5,473 bases of DNA from positions 1 to 5,473 of the forward strand of contig JANLGB010000155.1 of assembly GCA_024653405.1 (NCBI GenBank), given 5' to 3'. The translations under genes and the position numbers were made by a program. Source of the stretch: Candidatus Saccharicenans sp. Its GTDB lineage: Bacteria > Acidobacteriota > Aminicenantia > Aminicenantales > Saccharicenantaceae. How positions within the stretch are numbered: position 1 is the first letter of the stretch; the number at the start of each line of letters is the position of its first letter. Of this stretch, positions 1-5,116 are shown in pieces. The notes under the pieces were generated by a model that saw only the letters and a program-made list of their open reading frames with translations, was not told the DNA's origin and searched no databases.

Positions 1-398
1 TCGACTGGATTGCCGGGCAGACGGATATTTTTGATTGCCTGGTAAGCCACTCCGGCGTGTTCGACCTGCGCTCGGAGTACGGAGCCACCGAAGAACTGTG
101 GTTCCCAGAATGGGAATACCGGGGCACGCCCTGGACCAACCCAGAAATGTACCAGAAATTTTCGCCCAGCTCCTACGTTCAGAATTTCAAGACCCCGACC
201 CTGGTTGTTCACAGCGCCAACGATTTTCGGGTACCGCTAGAACAGGGGCTGCAATTCTTCACCTCGCTGCAGCGGATGGGTGTTCCCAGCCGGCTGCTTT
301 ATTTTCCGGATGAAGACCACTTCATCCAGAAACCGCTTAACGCCCAGCTGTGGTGGAAGACAGTTCTGGACTGGCTGGCCACTTATTTGAAGAAGTGA
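1..398 (+). CDS. S9-family serine peptidase, C-terminal part (5' end outside window)
   Basis: The reading frame is open from base 3 to TGA 396-398 and encodes the last ~131 residues of an alpha/beta-hydrolase of the S9 prolyl-oligopeptidase/acylaminoacyl-peptidase family. These enzymes cleave short peptides and are often exported in heterotrophic bacteria. The visible part starts just after where the nucleophile (GxSxGG) should lie: DWIAGQTDIFDCLVSHSGV matches the segment following it. The catalytic Asp is in HSANDFRVPLEQG (GAT 222-224), and the catalytic His is in FPDEDHFI (CAC 318-320). The protein ends with the usual amphipathic helix (WWKTVLDWLATYLKK). The nucleophile and the beta-propeller domain lie upstream of the window, so the exact S9 subfamily (S9C favoured) cannot be fixed. 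It converges on the M23 gene and shares no operon with anything seen here. Confidence 0.87.
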   Translation, partial: DWIAGQTDIFDCLVSHSGVFDLRSEYGATEELWFPEWEYRGTPWTNPEMYQKFSPSSYVQNFKTPTLVVHSANDFRVPLEQGLQFFTSLQRMGVPSRLLYFPDEDHFIQKPLNAQLWWKTVLDWLATYLKK

Positions 399-425
399 TT
401 CAAGGAAACAATAAATGAATAAGCT

Positions 426-458
426 GTTGCTGTTTTGAACCGGCGGACTGGCAGCAAC
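426..458 (-). terminator. Candidate terminator hairpin after the M23 gene
   Basis: GTTGCTG (426-432) and CAGCAAC (452-458) form a perfect 7-bp stem with a 19-nt loop, starting 4 nt beyond the stop codon of the minus-strand M23 gene. Read on the minus strand, the stem is followed by a moderately T-rich stretch (AGCTTATTCATTTATTG). Read on the plus strand there is no T-tract. This fits a weak intrinsic terminator for the minus-strand operon, placed between two convergent genes. The loop is large and the T-run is interrupted, so termination strength is uncertain. Confidence 0.4.
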
Positions 459-462
459 TGAT

Positions 463-1422
463 TCAGAATCCCAGTTCCAGAAGAGCCAGCGGGTCGACCC
501 GGGCTTCGTAGATTCTGACTGCCCAGTGGAGATGGGGCCCGGTCGACAGGCCGGTGGACCCGGCCAGTCCCACCACCTGGCCAGCTCTGACCAACTCTCC
601 CCTTCTAACCAGCAATTTTGATAGATGGGAATAGCTGCTGAACAGGCCCAGACCGTGGTCGATGATGACCGTCTTACCAGAATAATAGAGGTCAGAAGCC
701 AGGACCACCCGCCCCGAATTCATGGCCTGGATGGGATGGCCAGCCGGCACGGCGATATCCACCCCGGTGTGGACCGAGCGCGGGACATTATTGTAAATCC
801 GCTGCTGGCCGAAATTTGGGGTCAGCTTCCCCTCGCAGGGCAGCATAAACGGGCCAGCCGCCAGCCAGTCGGGGCTGGTCGTGCTGTAAACCAGGGCCAG
901 CAGTTCGGCTTCCCTTTTAATCCTGGCCAGAACTTCCCGGGGCGGGGTGACATACTTCTGGTCCACCGTCAGTTTCCGGCGGGGAAAATCCCTGGCCACC
1001 ACTTCCAATACCAGCGACAGCTTTTCCACCGGTTGCCCTCCGGCCCAGAGCTCTATTTCCAGGTTTTTCTCACCGGGCTTGGCCATCAGGTCGAGGCCAA
1101 GGAGAAGGAGCTGGGTCTTGGCCTCATCCTTCTTGAGCCAGTAGCTGCTGTCGCCAAAATAAATACCGGCATAAGCGGCCACCTGGTTCTTCCAGACCAG
1201 AACCAGGGGCTCACCCGGTTGTAGCTGGCGGTAGCGGAGCTCAAAAACATCCCCGCTCTGAGCTTCCAGTCGGCGGACTTCGGCTCGGGCTGGAAGGACA
1301 GGGACCAGGCTATAGACGACCAGCAAAAAAAGGACAACCCAAAACCCGGAGAGATCTTTGACCGTTAGCCGCAAGTTCCGGCCGAATCCCCCCGGTTTTA
1401 GCAAAATTCTCAGACTACCCAT
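463..1422 (-). CDS. Exported M23-family (LytM-type) zinc metallopeptidase
   Basis: This 319-aa protein probably cuts peptide cross-links of peptidoglycan in the periplasm, or acts as an envelope-bound LytM regulator. A basic N-terminus is followed by a hydrophobic core at residues 27-43 and a likely signal-peptidase site after ARA (residue 47). Residues ~50-145 form a beta-rich region resembling the Peptidase_M23_N domain. Residues ~195-312 are the M23 catalytic domain: zinc ligands H218 and D222 (HTGVD), H266 (SYSHLS), and H297/H299 (GPHLHW). All key residues are present, so it should be an active enzyme rather than a degenerate LytM factor. The ATG is preceded by AAAGGA (minus strand, 1437-1432) at 9 nt. 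The first 13 nt overlap the end of the upstream amidohydrolase gene, which implies translational coupling. The substrate bond cannot be read from sequence. Confidence 0.9.
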   Translation of the reverse strand: MGSLRILLKPGGFGRNLRLTVKDLSGFWVVLFLLVVYSLVPVLPARAEVRRLEAQSGDVFELRYRQLQPGEPLVLVWKNQVAAYAGIYFGDSSYWLKKDEAKTQLLLLGLDLMAKPGEKNLEIELWAGGQPVEKLSLVLEVVARDFPRRKLTVDQKYVTPPREVLARIKREAELLALVYSTTSPDWLAAGPFMLPCEGKLTPNFGQQRIYNNVPRSVHTGVDIAVPAGHPIQAMNSGRVVLASDLYYSGKTVIIDHGLGLFSSYSHLSKLLVRRGELVRAGQVVGLAGSTGLSTGPHLHWAVRIYEARVDPLALLELGF

Positions 1423-3119
1423 CCCCGGTTGTCCTTTCTCAGCACCTGCCCGGCCAGGTTGCCTGTAATTTTTTCTTCTTCCACCACCAGCTGCCCGTTA
1501 ACCAGGACATAGGGCAGGCCCTCGGAGTATTGATGTGGTTCGGACCAGGTGGCCTTATCCTTGATCCTATCCAAGTCGAACAGAACCAGGTCGGCCAGGT
1601 AGCCCTCTTTTATCAGGCCGCGCCGCCGCAACCGGAACTTTTCGGCCGGGGCCGAGGTCATTTTCCGGATCATTTGCTCGAGGGGCATGATTTTTTCCCG
1701 GCGGACATACTCGGCTATGGCCCGGGGAAAGCTGCCGTAATAGCGGGGATGGGGTTTACCCCTGGATAGAACACCCTCAGTGCAAGCCAGCTCGCCGTCG
1801 GTGCAGAGGCAGGTCCGGGGATGCTTAAGAATTTTTTTAAGGTTATCTTCGCTCATAGCAAAGCACACCATGGACACCTGACCCTCTTCTGCCAGCAGCA
1901 GGTCCCGGATAAAGCTGAAAATGTCTTTATTCTGCAGCCGGGAAGCCTGGTCCAGGTTGAGACCCTCCAGCCAGCGGTTCTTTTCCGACCGGACCGATGA
2001 AATCAGCACCCTGTCCCAGGAACCGACATTCTCTTCCGCCTCGACAATGGCAGCCTGCAGGCGACCCTGGAGTTCCGGGTTTTTCAGCCGGCCGAGAAAA
2101 TCTTCCTTCTTCCCTTCCCGCACCCAGAGCGGGAAAAAGATGCTCAGGCCAGTGGCAAAGGCGGTGTAAGGATAAACATCGGCTGCCAGACGCACCCCCC
2201 GGGCGGCAGCTTCATCGATTTTCTCCAGCAGCCGGTCAATCTTGGGCCAGTTGCGAGGATAGCCGACTTTAAGGTGGGAAACTTCCAGGCTGACTCCGGC
2301 CCGTTCGGCAATGGTGATGGCTTCATCCAGCGCTTCCAGCACTCCATCCTCTTCATCCCGCATGTGGGTGGCGTAAAGACCATCGCTGGGTCTCAGCATT
2401 TTAGCCAGCTCCACCAGTTCTTCAGTGGAAGCAAAGCTTCCGGGCGAGTACTCCAGCCCGGACGACAGGCCAACCGCGCCCTGTTTGAGGGCCTGCCGGA
2501 CCAGCTCCTTCATCCGCTCGAGTTCTGGAGCTGAGGGCTGTCGGTCGTTATAACCGACCACGGCCGCCCTGATGGTCCCCTGGCCGGCCAGGGTGGCATA
2601 GTTAATCCCGATTCCCTGCTGGGAAAGGCGGTGGAAGAAACCCTCCAGGTCGGTCCAGTCGGCTTCCAGCCCGAACTCGGCCCTGAGGTACTCGTTCTCG
2701 TTCTCCAGCATCTCCGCCGTCAGGGGAAAGCGGGAAGAACCACAGTTGCCGCCGATGACCGTGGTAATTCCCTGGCGCACCAGGCCGTCAGCCGTGGGAC
2801 AGACCAGCAGCTGGACATCGGTGTGGTTGTGGACATCGATGAACCCTGGAACCAGGTGCAGTCCTTCGACCTCGATCACCCGCCGGGCCCGGCCATTTCC
2901 TACTTTTCCGATATATTTAATATACTTTCCGCTGAGCCCGACATCGGCTGGGTAAGGCGGTCGGCCGCTGCCGTCAACCACCAGAGCTCCTTTAAGGAGA
3001 AGGTCAAACTCCCTTTCTTTCCGGCAGCCGCCCAGGAGCAACACTCCGGCTGCTGCCATCGCCGTCCGGCAACCAGTTTTCAGGAAATCACGTCTTGGCC
3101 ATTTTTTCTCATCGCTCAT
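1410..3119 (-). CDS. N-acyl-D-amino-acid deacylase (D-aminoacylase) family amidohydrolase, Tat lipoprotein
   Basis: A 569-aa metal-dependent amidohydrolase of the D-aminoacylase branch; family members hydrolyse N-acyl-D-amino acids to a free D-amino acid and a carboxylate. Residues 8-17 (PRRDFLKTG) are a twin-arginine signal, followed by a hydrophobic stretch and a lipobox LGGC with C32 as the acylation site. It is therefore predicted to fold in the cytoplasm, be exported by Tat and be lipid-anchored. Metal and catalytic residues match the family: H97 and H99 (GFIDVHNHTD), C126 (GGNCGSS), H252 (ATHMRDE), H282 (EVSHLK) and D441 (CTDGELA). The C-terminal SAPAEKFRLRRRGLIKEGYLADLVLFD is the usual beta-sandwich return. 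The ATG puts the Tat motif at its normal distance from the N-terminus; only a poor SD (GTGAAG) precedes it. It is first in an operon with the M23 gene. Substrate could also be a D-amino-acid dipeptide or another N-acyl compound. Confidence 0.88.
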   Translation of the reverse strand: MSDEKKWPRRDFLKTGCRTAMAAAGVLLLGGCRKEREFDLLLKGALVVDGSGRPPYPADVGLSGKYIKYIGKVGNGRARRVIEVEGLHLVPGFIDVHNHTDVQLLVCPTADGLVRQGITTVIGGNCGSSRFPLTAEMLENENEYLRAEFGLEADWTDLEGFFHRLSQQGIGINYATLAGQGTIRAAVVGYNDRQPSAPELERMKELVRQALKQGAVGLSSGLEYSPGSFASTEELVELAKMLRPSDGLYATHMRDEEDGVLEALDEAITIAERAGVSLEVSHLKVGYPRNWPKIDRLLEKIDEAAARGVRLAADVYPYTAFATGLSIFFPLWVREGKKEDFLGRLKNPELQGRLQAAIVEAEENVGSWDRVLISSVRSEKNRWLEGLNLDQASRLQNKDIFSFIRDLLLAEEGQVSMVCFAMSEDNLKKILKHPRTCLCTDGELACTEGVLSRGKPHPRYYGSFPRAIAEYVRREKIMPLEQMIRKMTSAPAEKFRLRRRGLIKEGYLADLVLFDLDRIKDKATWSEPHQYSEGLPYVLVNGQLVVEEEKITGNLAGQVLRKDNRGWVV

Positions 3120-3161
3120 GTTACTTCACTTTCAGCCATAAAAATAACGGATTAAGGACTG

Positions 3162-3190
3162 ATTATCAACCGAATTTTAACAGCAGTCAC
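3162..3190 (-). promoter_or_regulatory. Candidate sigma-70 promoter for the amidohydrolase-M23 operon
   Basis: On the minus strand, GTGACT (3190-3185, 4/6 to TTGACA) lies 17 nt upstream of GATAAT (3167-3162, 5/6 to TATAAT). Transcription would start near 3155, giving a leader of about 35 nt before the ATG at 3119. The call rests on hexamer matches and spacing only. Confidence 0.4.
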
Positions 3191-3229
3191 TGAACCGTTC
3201 CCCGCCGAGCCTGAATTTCTCATCTTCTA

Positions 3230-3279
3230 GGCCGGAGCCGGATGGAGCTTTTCCTGGCGGAAGCCTGGTCAGTCCGGCC
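3230..3279. repeat. Inverted repeat / stem-loop in the divergent spacer
   Basis: GGCCGGA (3230-3236) pairs perfectly with TCCGGCC (3273-3279). The 36-nt interior holds a smaller hairpin, TTCC (3251-3254) with GGAA (3259-3262) and a TGGC tetraloop. It lies upstream of both promoter candidates, so it is more likely a DNA-level operator, or part of an unmapped small RNA, than a leader element of either gene. No T-tract follows on either strand. Confidence 0.35.
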
Positions 3280-3360
3280 GAAAATTCTAACCCTCCCGGC
3301 TGAGAGGAGAGCTTTCGCTGCTTTAAGAATCAAGTTCCCTCCCAGCTGAAAATATTGTAT

Positions 3361-3389
3361 TTGGCTGAACGGTCTAATTGAGATAAAAT
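3361..3389 (+). promoter_or_regulatory. Candidate sigma-70 promoter for the PAP2 gene
   Basis: TTGGCT (3361-3366, 4/6) is followed after 17 nt by TAAAAT (3384-3389, 5/6). Transcription would start near 3396, leaving a leader of only about 20 nt before the ATG at 3416. Confidence 0.42.
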
Positions 3390-3415
3390 CCTGGAATGAG
3401 TCATTCAGGCCAAAA

Positions 3416-4273
3416 ATGAGCCGCCCAAATAGAAATAGAAAAAGGAAACCGTTCTCCTATTTTAATCTGGCGGCCCTGCTGTTATCAGCTTTTCTAATTT
3501 TGGTCAAGCTTCCGGTCCTCCGGGCCCAACAGCCGGATATTCCGGACCGCCTTAACGGCCAGTTTTTAAGCCATCTGGCCGGGAAGGCCAGCCAGGTTCT
3601 GACTTCTCCCGGCCAATGGCAACAAGAAGACCTGGTGACAGCGGCCGTGGGCTCGGTGGCCGTCCTGGCTTTCCTCCCGGCTGACCAGTCCATTCACCTC
3701 TGGGTTTCAGGCGAGCCCGGAGCTGCTCGTTATGCCGGGGCCAGGGTTTTTTCCGGGCTGGGCCAGCCGCTGGTTTTGCTGGGAGCGGTTTCTTCCGGCT
3801 ATCTTTATAGCTGCCTGAGCCACAGCCCGGAAACCAGAAAGACATTCCTGCTGGCGGCCGAGAGTTTGCTTTTGACCGAAATACTGGTTCAGGTAGGGAA
3901 AACCGGGCTGGGCCGGGCCAGGCCTTATACCGGTGAAGGCGCTTTTTCCTTTCATCCGTTTAACTTCCGAGAAAAATGGCACTCTTTCCCTTCCGGGCAT
4001 TCGGCTGCGGCCTGGGCCCTGGCGGCCACGCTTTCCGACCGGGTTGATAAACCCTGGCTTGAGGCTCTCCTCTATACTTTCGCCACAGGAGTTTCCCTAT
4101 CAAGAATTTTGCTGGATAAACACTTCGCTTCCGATGTTCTGGCCGGGGCTTTGCTCGGTTATTTTACCGGCAAGAAAATAAGCCAGCCGTTGAAGACCCA
4201 AACACCCAAGTTATCGGTCAGCTTTCTGGCCAGCGGTTCGTTTGTCGGACTAAGTCTGAGCTATATCTATTAA
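3416..4273 (+). CDS. PAP2-superfamily membrane phosphatase
   Basis: A 285-aa member of the PAP2/type-2 phosphatidic acid phosphatase superfamily, which removes phosphate from lipid phosphates or pyrophosphates at the membrane (phosphatidic acid, PGP, or undecaprenyl pyrophosphate). The three-part active site is complete: K162-(X6)-R169-P170 (KTGLGRARP), PSGH at 192-195, and S229-R230-(X5)-H236-(X3)-D240 (SRILLDKHFASD). A basic N-terminus and hydrophobic segment at ~16-34, with possible cleavage after VLRA (A37), suggest a signal peptide or first membrane anchor. Further hydrophobic segments lie near 73-89, 115-131, 143-160, 215-232 and 239-250. The C-terminus (SVSFLASGSFVGLSLSYIY) looks like beta strands. 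The start ATG has only a weak CAGG upstream. It is transcribed away from the amidohydrolase-M23 operon; a role in recycling the cell-wall lipid carrier is inference from that context. Confidence 0.88.
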   Translation: MSRPNRNRKRKPFSYFNLAALLLSAFLILVKLPVLRAQQPDIPDRLNGQFLSHLAGKASQVLTSPGQWQQEDLVTAAVGSVAVLAFLPADQSIHLWVSGEPGAARYAGARVFSGLGQPLVLLGAVSSGYLYSCLSHSPETRKTFLLAAESLLLTEILVQVGKTGLGRARPYTGEGAFSFHPFNFREKWHSFPSGHSAAAWALAATLSDRVDKPWLEALLYTFATGVSLSRILLDKHFASDVLAGALLGYFTGKKISQPLKTQTPKLSVSFLASGSFVGLSLSYIY

Positions 4274-4287
4274 CCAGTTAAACAAAT

Positions 4288-4322
4288 CCTGGTGGCAAGA
4301 ATTAAGATAAATTCCAGGTTTT
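4288..4322 (+). terminator. Weak terminator-like stem after the PAP2 gene
   Basis: CCTGG (4288-4292) pairs with CCAGG (4314-4318) and is followed directly by TTTT (4319-4322). The stem is only 5 bp and the loop 21 nt, so it is a poor intrinsic terminator. Read-through into the strongly structured segment downstream is plausible. Confidence 0.22.
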
Positions 4323-4332
4323 ACTGCGGTGC

Positions 4333-4426
4333 CCGGACCTAGCCCAAACCCGAGCCGGGAAAAGCCCAGGCCTAATATTTGCCCCGGGGCTATGGTCTTA
4401 TTAGTGCAGGTGCCGGTTAGGTCCGG
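4333..4426. repeat. Long-range stem-loop, possible structured RNA of unknown class
   Basis: Bases 4333-4344 (CCGGACCTAGCC) pair with 4415-4426 (GGTTAGGTCCGG) over 12 bp with a single G-U. The ~70-nt interior has further pairing: CCCG/CGGG at 4349-4359 with a 3-nt loop, AGCCC (4363-4367) with GGGCT (4387-4391), and the perfect palindrome GCCCCGGGGC (4381-4390). A second pairing competes for the 3' arm: CGAGCCGG (4351-4358) with CCGGCTCG (4423-4430). The layout of a closing stem, internal hairpins and an alternative partner is riboswitch- or sRNA-like, but I recognise no family. The promoter candidate of the next gene lies downstream of it, so it would be a 3'-UTR element of the PAP2 transcript or a separate RNA. 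Confidence 0.4.
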
Positions 4427-4436
4427 CTCGAGACGC

Positions 4437-4458
4437 CCTGGCCCCGATTTTGGCCAGG
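4437..4458. repeat. 7-bp perfect hairpin
   Basis: CCTGGCC (4437-4443) pairs with GGCCAGG (4452-4458) around an 8-nt loop. It follows the 4333-4426 stem by 10 nt. No T-tract follows on either strand, so it is not a standard intrinsic terminator. It may belong to the same structured element. Confidence 0.4.
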
Positions 4459-4476
4459 ACCCAGGCCCGACCAATC

Positions 4477-4505
4477 TTGCCCTCAGCTGAAATTTTTGCT
4501 ATCAA
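4477..4505 (+). promoter_or_regulatory. Candidate extended -10 promoter for the 56-aa small gene
   Basis: TTGCCC (4477-4482, 4/6) lies 17 nt before TATCAA (4500-4505, 4/6), which carries an extended -10 TGC (4497-4499). The TTTTGCTATCAAT context closely resembles the rpsO promoter candidate (TTCTGCTATCATT). A start near 4512 would give a leader of ~28 nt containing the GGAGG site. Confidence 0.42.
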
Positions 4506-4527
4506 TATTAGCTCATTTTAATCCAAC

Positions 4528-4532
4528 GGAGG
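4528..4532 (+). promoter_or_regulatory. Strong ribosome binding site of the 56-aa small gene
   Basis: GGAGG sits 7 nt upstream of the ATG at 4540, within ACGGAGGTAG. It is the best Shine-Dalgarno in the window and is the main reason to accept this short frame as a real gene and to fix its start. Confidence 0.75.
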
Positions 4533-4539
4533 TAGTTAG

Positions 4540-4710
4540 ATGGCTGACGGTGCTGCCGATAAGAGCCGGGAAAACAAGAAAATCAACCGCTTAACCCTGG
4601 CTGAGATTGAAGCCCGGCTGGAAGAAATCAAAAAGGCCGAAGGCCGCTGGCAATCGCGCTATGCCCGGGCTCTGCTGGCCAGGAAAAAAGTCCTGACCGG
4701 CGGCCATTGA
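4540..4710 (+). CDS. 56-aa charged helical small protein, unrecognised
   Basis: The ATG 4540 to TGA 4708-4710 frame encodes 56 residues, beginning MADGAADKSRENKK and ending ARKKVLTGGH. It is not a shadow of any other gene and has a strong GGAGG at 7 nt and its own promoter candidate. After a polar, probably disordered first ~16 residues, residues 18-52 are rich in Ala, Leu, Glu, Lys and Arg with hydrophobics in a heptad-like rhythm (LTLAEIEARLEEIKKAEG, then YARALLARKKVL). This suggests two helices joined near G35-R36, possibly a helical hairpin or short coiled coil. There is no signal peptide, membrane segment, cysteine or metal motif, so it is expected to be cytosolic. Its high Lys/Arg and Glu content and its position next to rpsO would fit a ribosome- or RNA-associated factor, but that is guesswork. 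I do not recognise the family. Confidence 0.72.
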   Translation: MADGAADKSRENKKINRLTLAEIEARLEEIKKAEGRWQSRYARALLARKKVLTGGH

Positions 4711-4748
4711 GCTGGACCCGGTCGGGGAAAACAACCTTTTCCGAAAAC

Positions 4749-4779
4749 TCAGCTTTTCAACATTTTACATTTAAGCTGA
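4749..4779. repeat. Inverted repeat around the rpsO -35 region
   Basis: TCAGCTT (4749-4755) and AAGCTGA (4773-4779) are perfect 7-bp inverted arms with a 17-nt spacer. The rpsO -35 candidate (4764-4769) lies in the spacer and the right arm lies in the promoter spacer. It could be an operator for a dimeric regulator. It could instead act as a weak terminator for the small gene, since TTTCT follows the right arm. Sequence alone cannot separate the two. Confidence 0.35.
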
Positions 4780-4792
4780 TTTCTGCTATCAT
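4764..4792 (+). promoter_or_regulatory. Promoter of rpsO-pnp (extended -10, sigma-70 type)
   Basis: TTTACA (4764-4769, 5/6) is followed after exactly 17 nt by TATCAT (4787-4792, 5/6), preceded by the extended -10 TGC (4784-4786). This is the best promoter match in the window. Transcription should begin near 4799, leaving a ~21-nt leader that holds the AAGGAG site (4806-4811) 9 nt before the GTG start of rpsO. Confidence 0.62.
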
Positions 4793-4820
4793 TAACGGGA
4801 AAAATAAGGAGTAAGAGAGA

Positions 4821-5087
4821 GTGTTAACGAAAGAAATCAAGACGAAAATCATTCAGGACAATCAGGTTCACGCTTCTGATTCCGGCTCCCCGGAAGTCCA
4901 GATAGCCATCCTGACTGAAAGGATCAACCAGCTGATTACCCATTTTCAGACCCACAAGAAGGACTTTCATTCGAGACGTGGTCTGATGAAGCTGGTCGGG
5001 CAGAGAAAACGGTTGCTGGAGTACCTCAAGAAGACCGATAAGGATAGGTACTTGGCCCTCATCAAGAAATTAAACCTTAGAAAATAG
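4821..5087 (+). CDS. rpsO: Small-subunit ribosomal protein S15
   Basis: An 88-aa protein, the normal size for bacterial S15 (88-89 aa). S15 is a primary 16S rRNA binding protein of the 30S platform that binds the three-way junction of the central domain. The family signature is clear: [18 protein letters not shown] (residues 21-38), the loop [15 protein letters not shown] (41-55) containing H41, D48 and S51 at the positions that contact rRNA in the E. coli protein, and [28 protein letters not shown] to the end. Translation starts at GTG 4821, with AAGGAG (4806-4811) at 9 nt; the resulting N-terminus [11 protein letters not shown] aligns with the family. It is followed after 29 nt by pnp, the classic rpsO-pnp order. 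S15 often represses its own mRNA, but the predicted leader here is very short for a folded S15 site. Confidence 0.97.
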   Translation: MLTKEIKTKIIQDNQVHASDSGSPEVQIAILTERINQLITHFQTHKKDFHSRRGLMKLVGQRKRLLEYLKKTDKDRYLALIKKLNLRK

Positions 5088-5116
5088 GCCATCCGCCGCC
5101 TAATTGAGTTTCAAAC

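Larger units (their letters stand above)
3120..3415. other. Divergent intergenic region (296 bp)
   Basis: This spacer separates the minus-strand amidohydrolase operon from the plus-strand PAP2 gene. No open frame of note with an SD is seen. It holds a promoter candidate near each end and, between them, a stem-loop (3230-3279) and a purine/pyrimidine-biased stretch near 3290-3345. No known riboswitch class was recognised. Confidence 0.6.
4274..4539. other. Non-coding spacer with dense base-pairing potential
   Basis: 266 bp between the PAP2 gene and the small gene. Open frames here lack SD sites and encode proline/glycine-rich low-complexity peptides, so I see no gene. It contains a weak stem after the PAP2 stop, a 12-bp long-range stem (4333-4426), a 7-bp hairpin (4437-4458), and the promoter candidate and SD of the next gene at its right end. 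Confidence 0.6.

Noticed and set aside
415..438. Seven-codon frame MNKLLLF with AAGGAA 7 nt upstream, after the S9 gene
   Set aside because: It looks like the first residues of a signal peptide but stops at once, and the sequence beyond the stop shows no continuing recognisable protein. It also overlaps the hairpin assigned as terminator.
625..1224. 199-codon open frame on the plus strand
   Set aside because: It lies wholly inside the M23 gene on the other strand, whose frame has a clear domain structure and catalytic residues. The plus-strand translation has no recognisable features.
2631..3155. 174-codon open frame on the plus strand
   Set aside because: Antisense to the amidohydrolase gene, which carries the full family signature and Tat signal. 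The antisense product looks like a composition artefact.
3303..3325. GGCTGAGAGGAG, resembling the CUGAGA motif of TPP riboswitches
   Set aside because: The other conserved TPP element (ACCUGAUCUGG-like) is absent, and no thiamine gene is nearby.
4250..4474. 74-codon open frame on the minus strand across the PAP2 end and structured spacer
   Set aside because: Glycine/proline-rich translation, no SD, and it overlaps the end of the PAP2 gene. The openness follows from GC-rich composition.
4311..4490. Plus-strand frame of ~60 codons through the structured spacer
   Set aside because: Proline/glycine/arginine-rich peptide without a start codon preceded by an SD. The base-pairing structure explains the segment better than a gene.
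4722..4744. GGAAAA/TTTTCC hairpin after the small gene, as a terminator
   Set aside because: The 6-bp stem is mostly A-T and is followed by AAACTC rather than a T-tract, so it does not meet the pattern of an intrinsic terminator.
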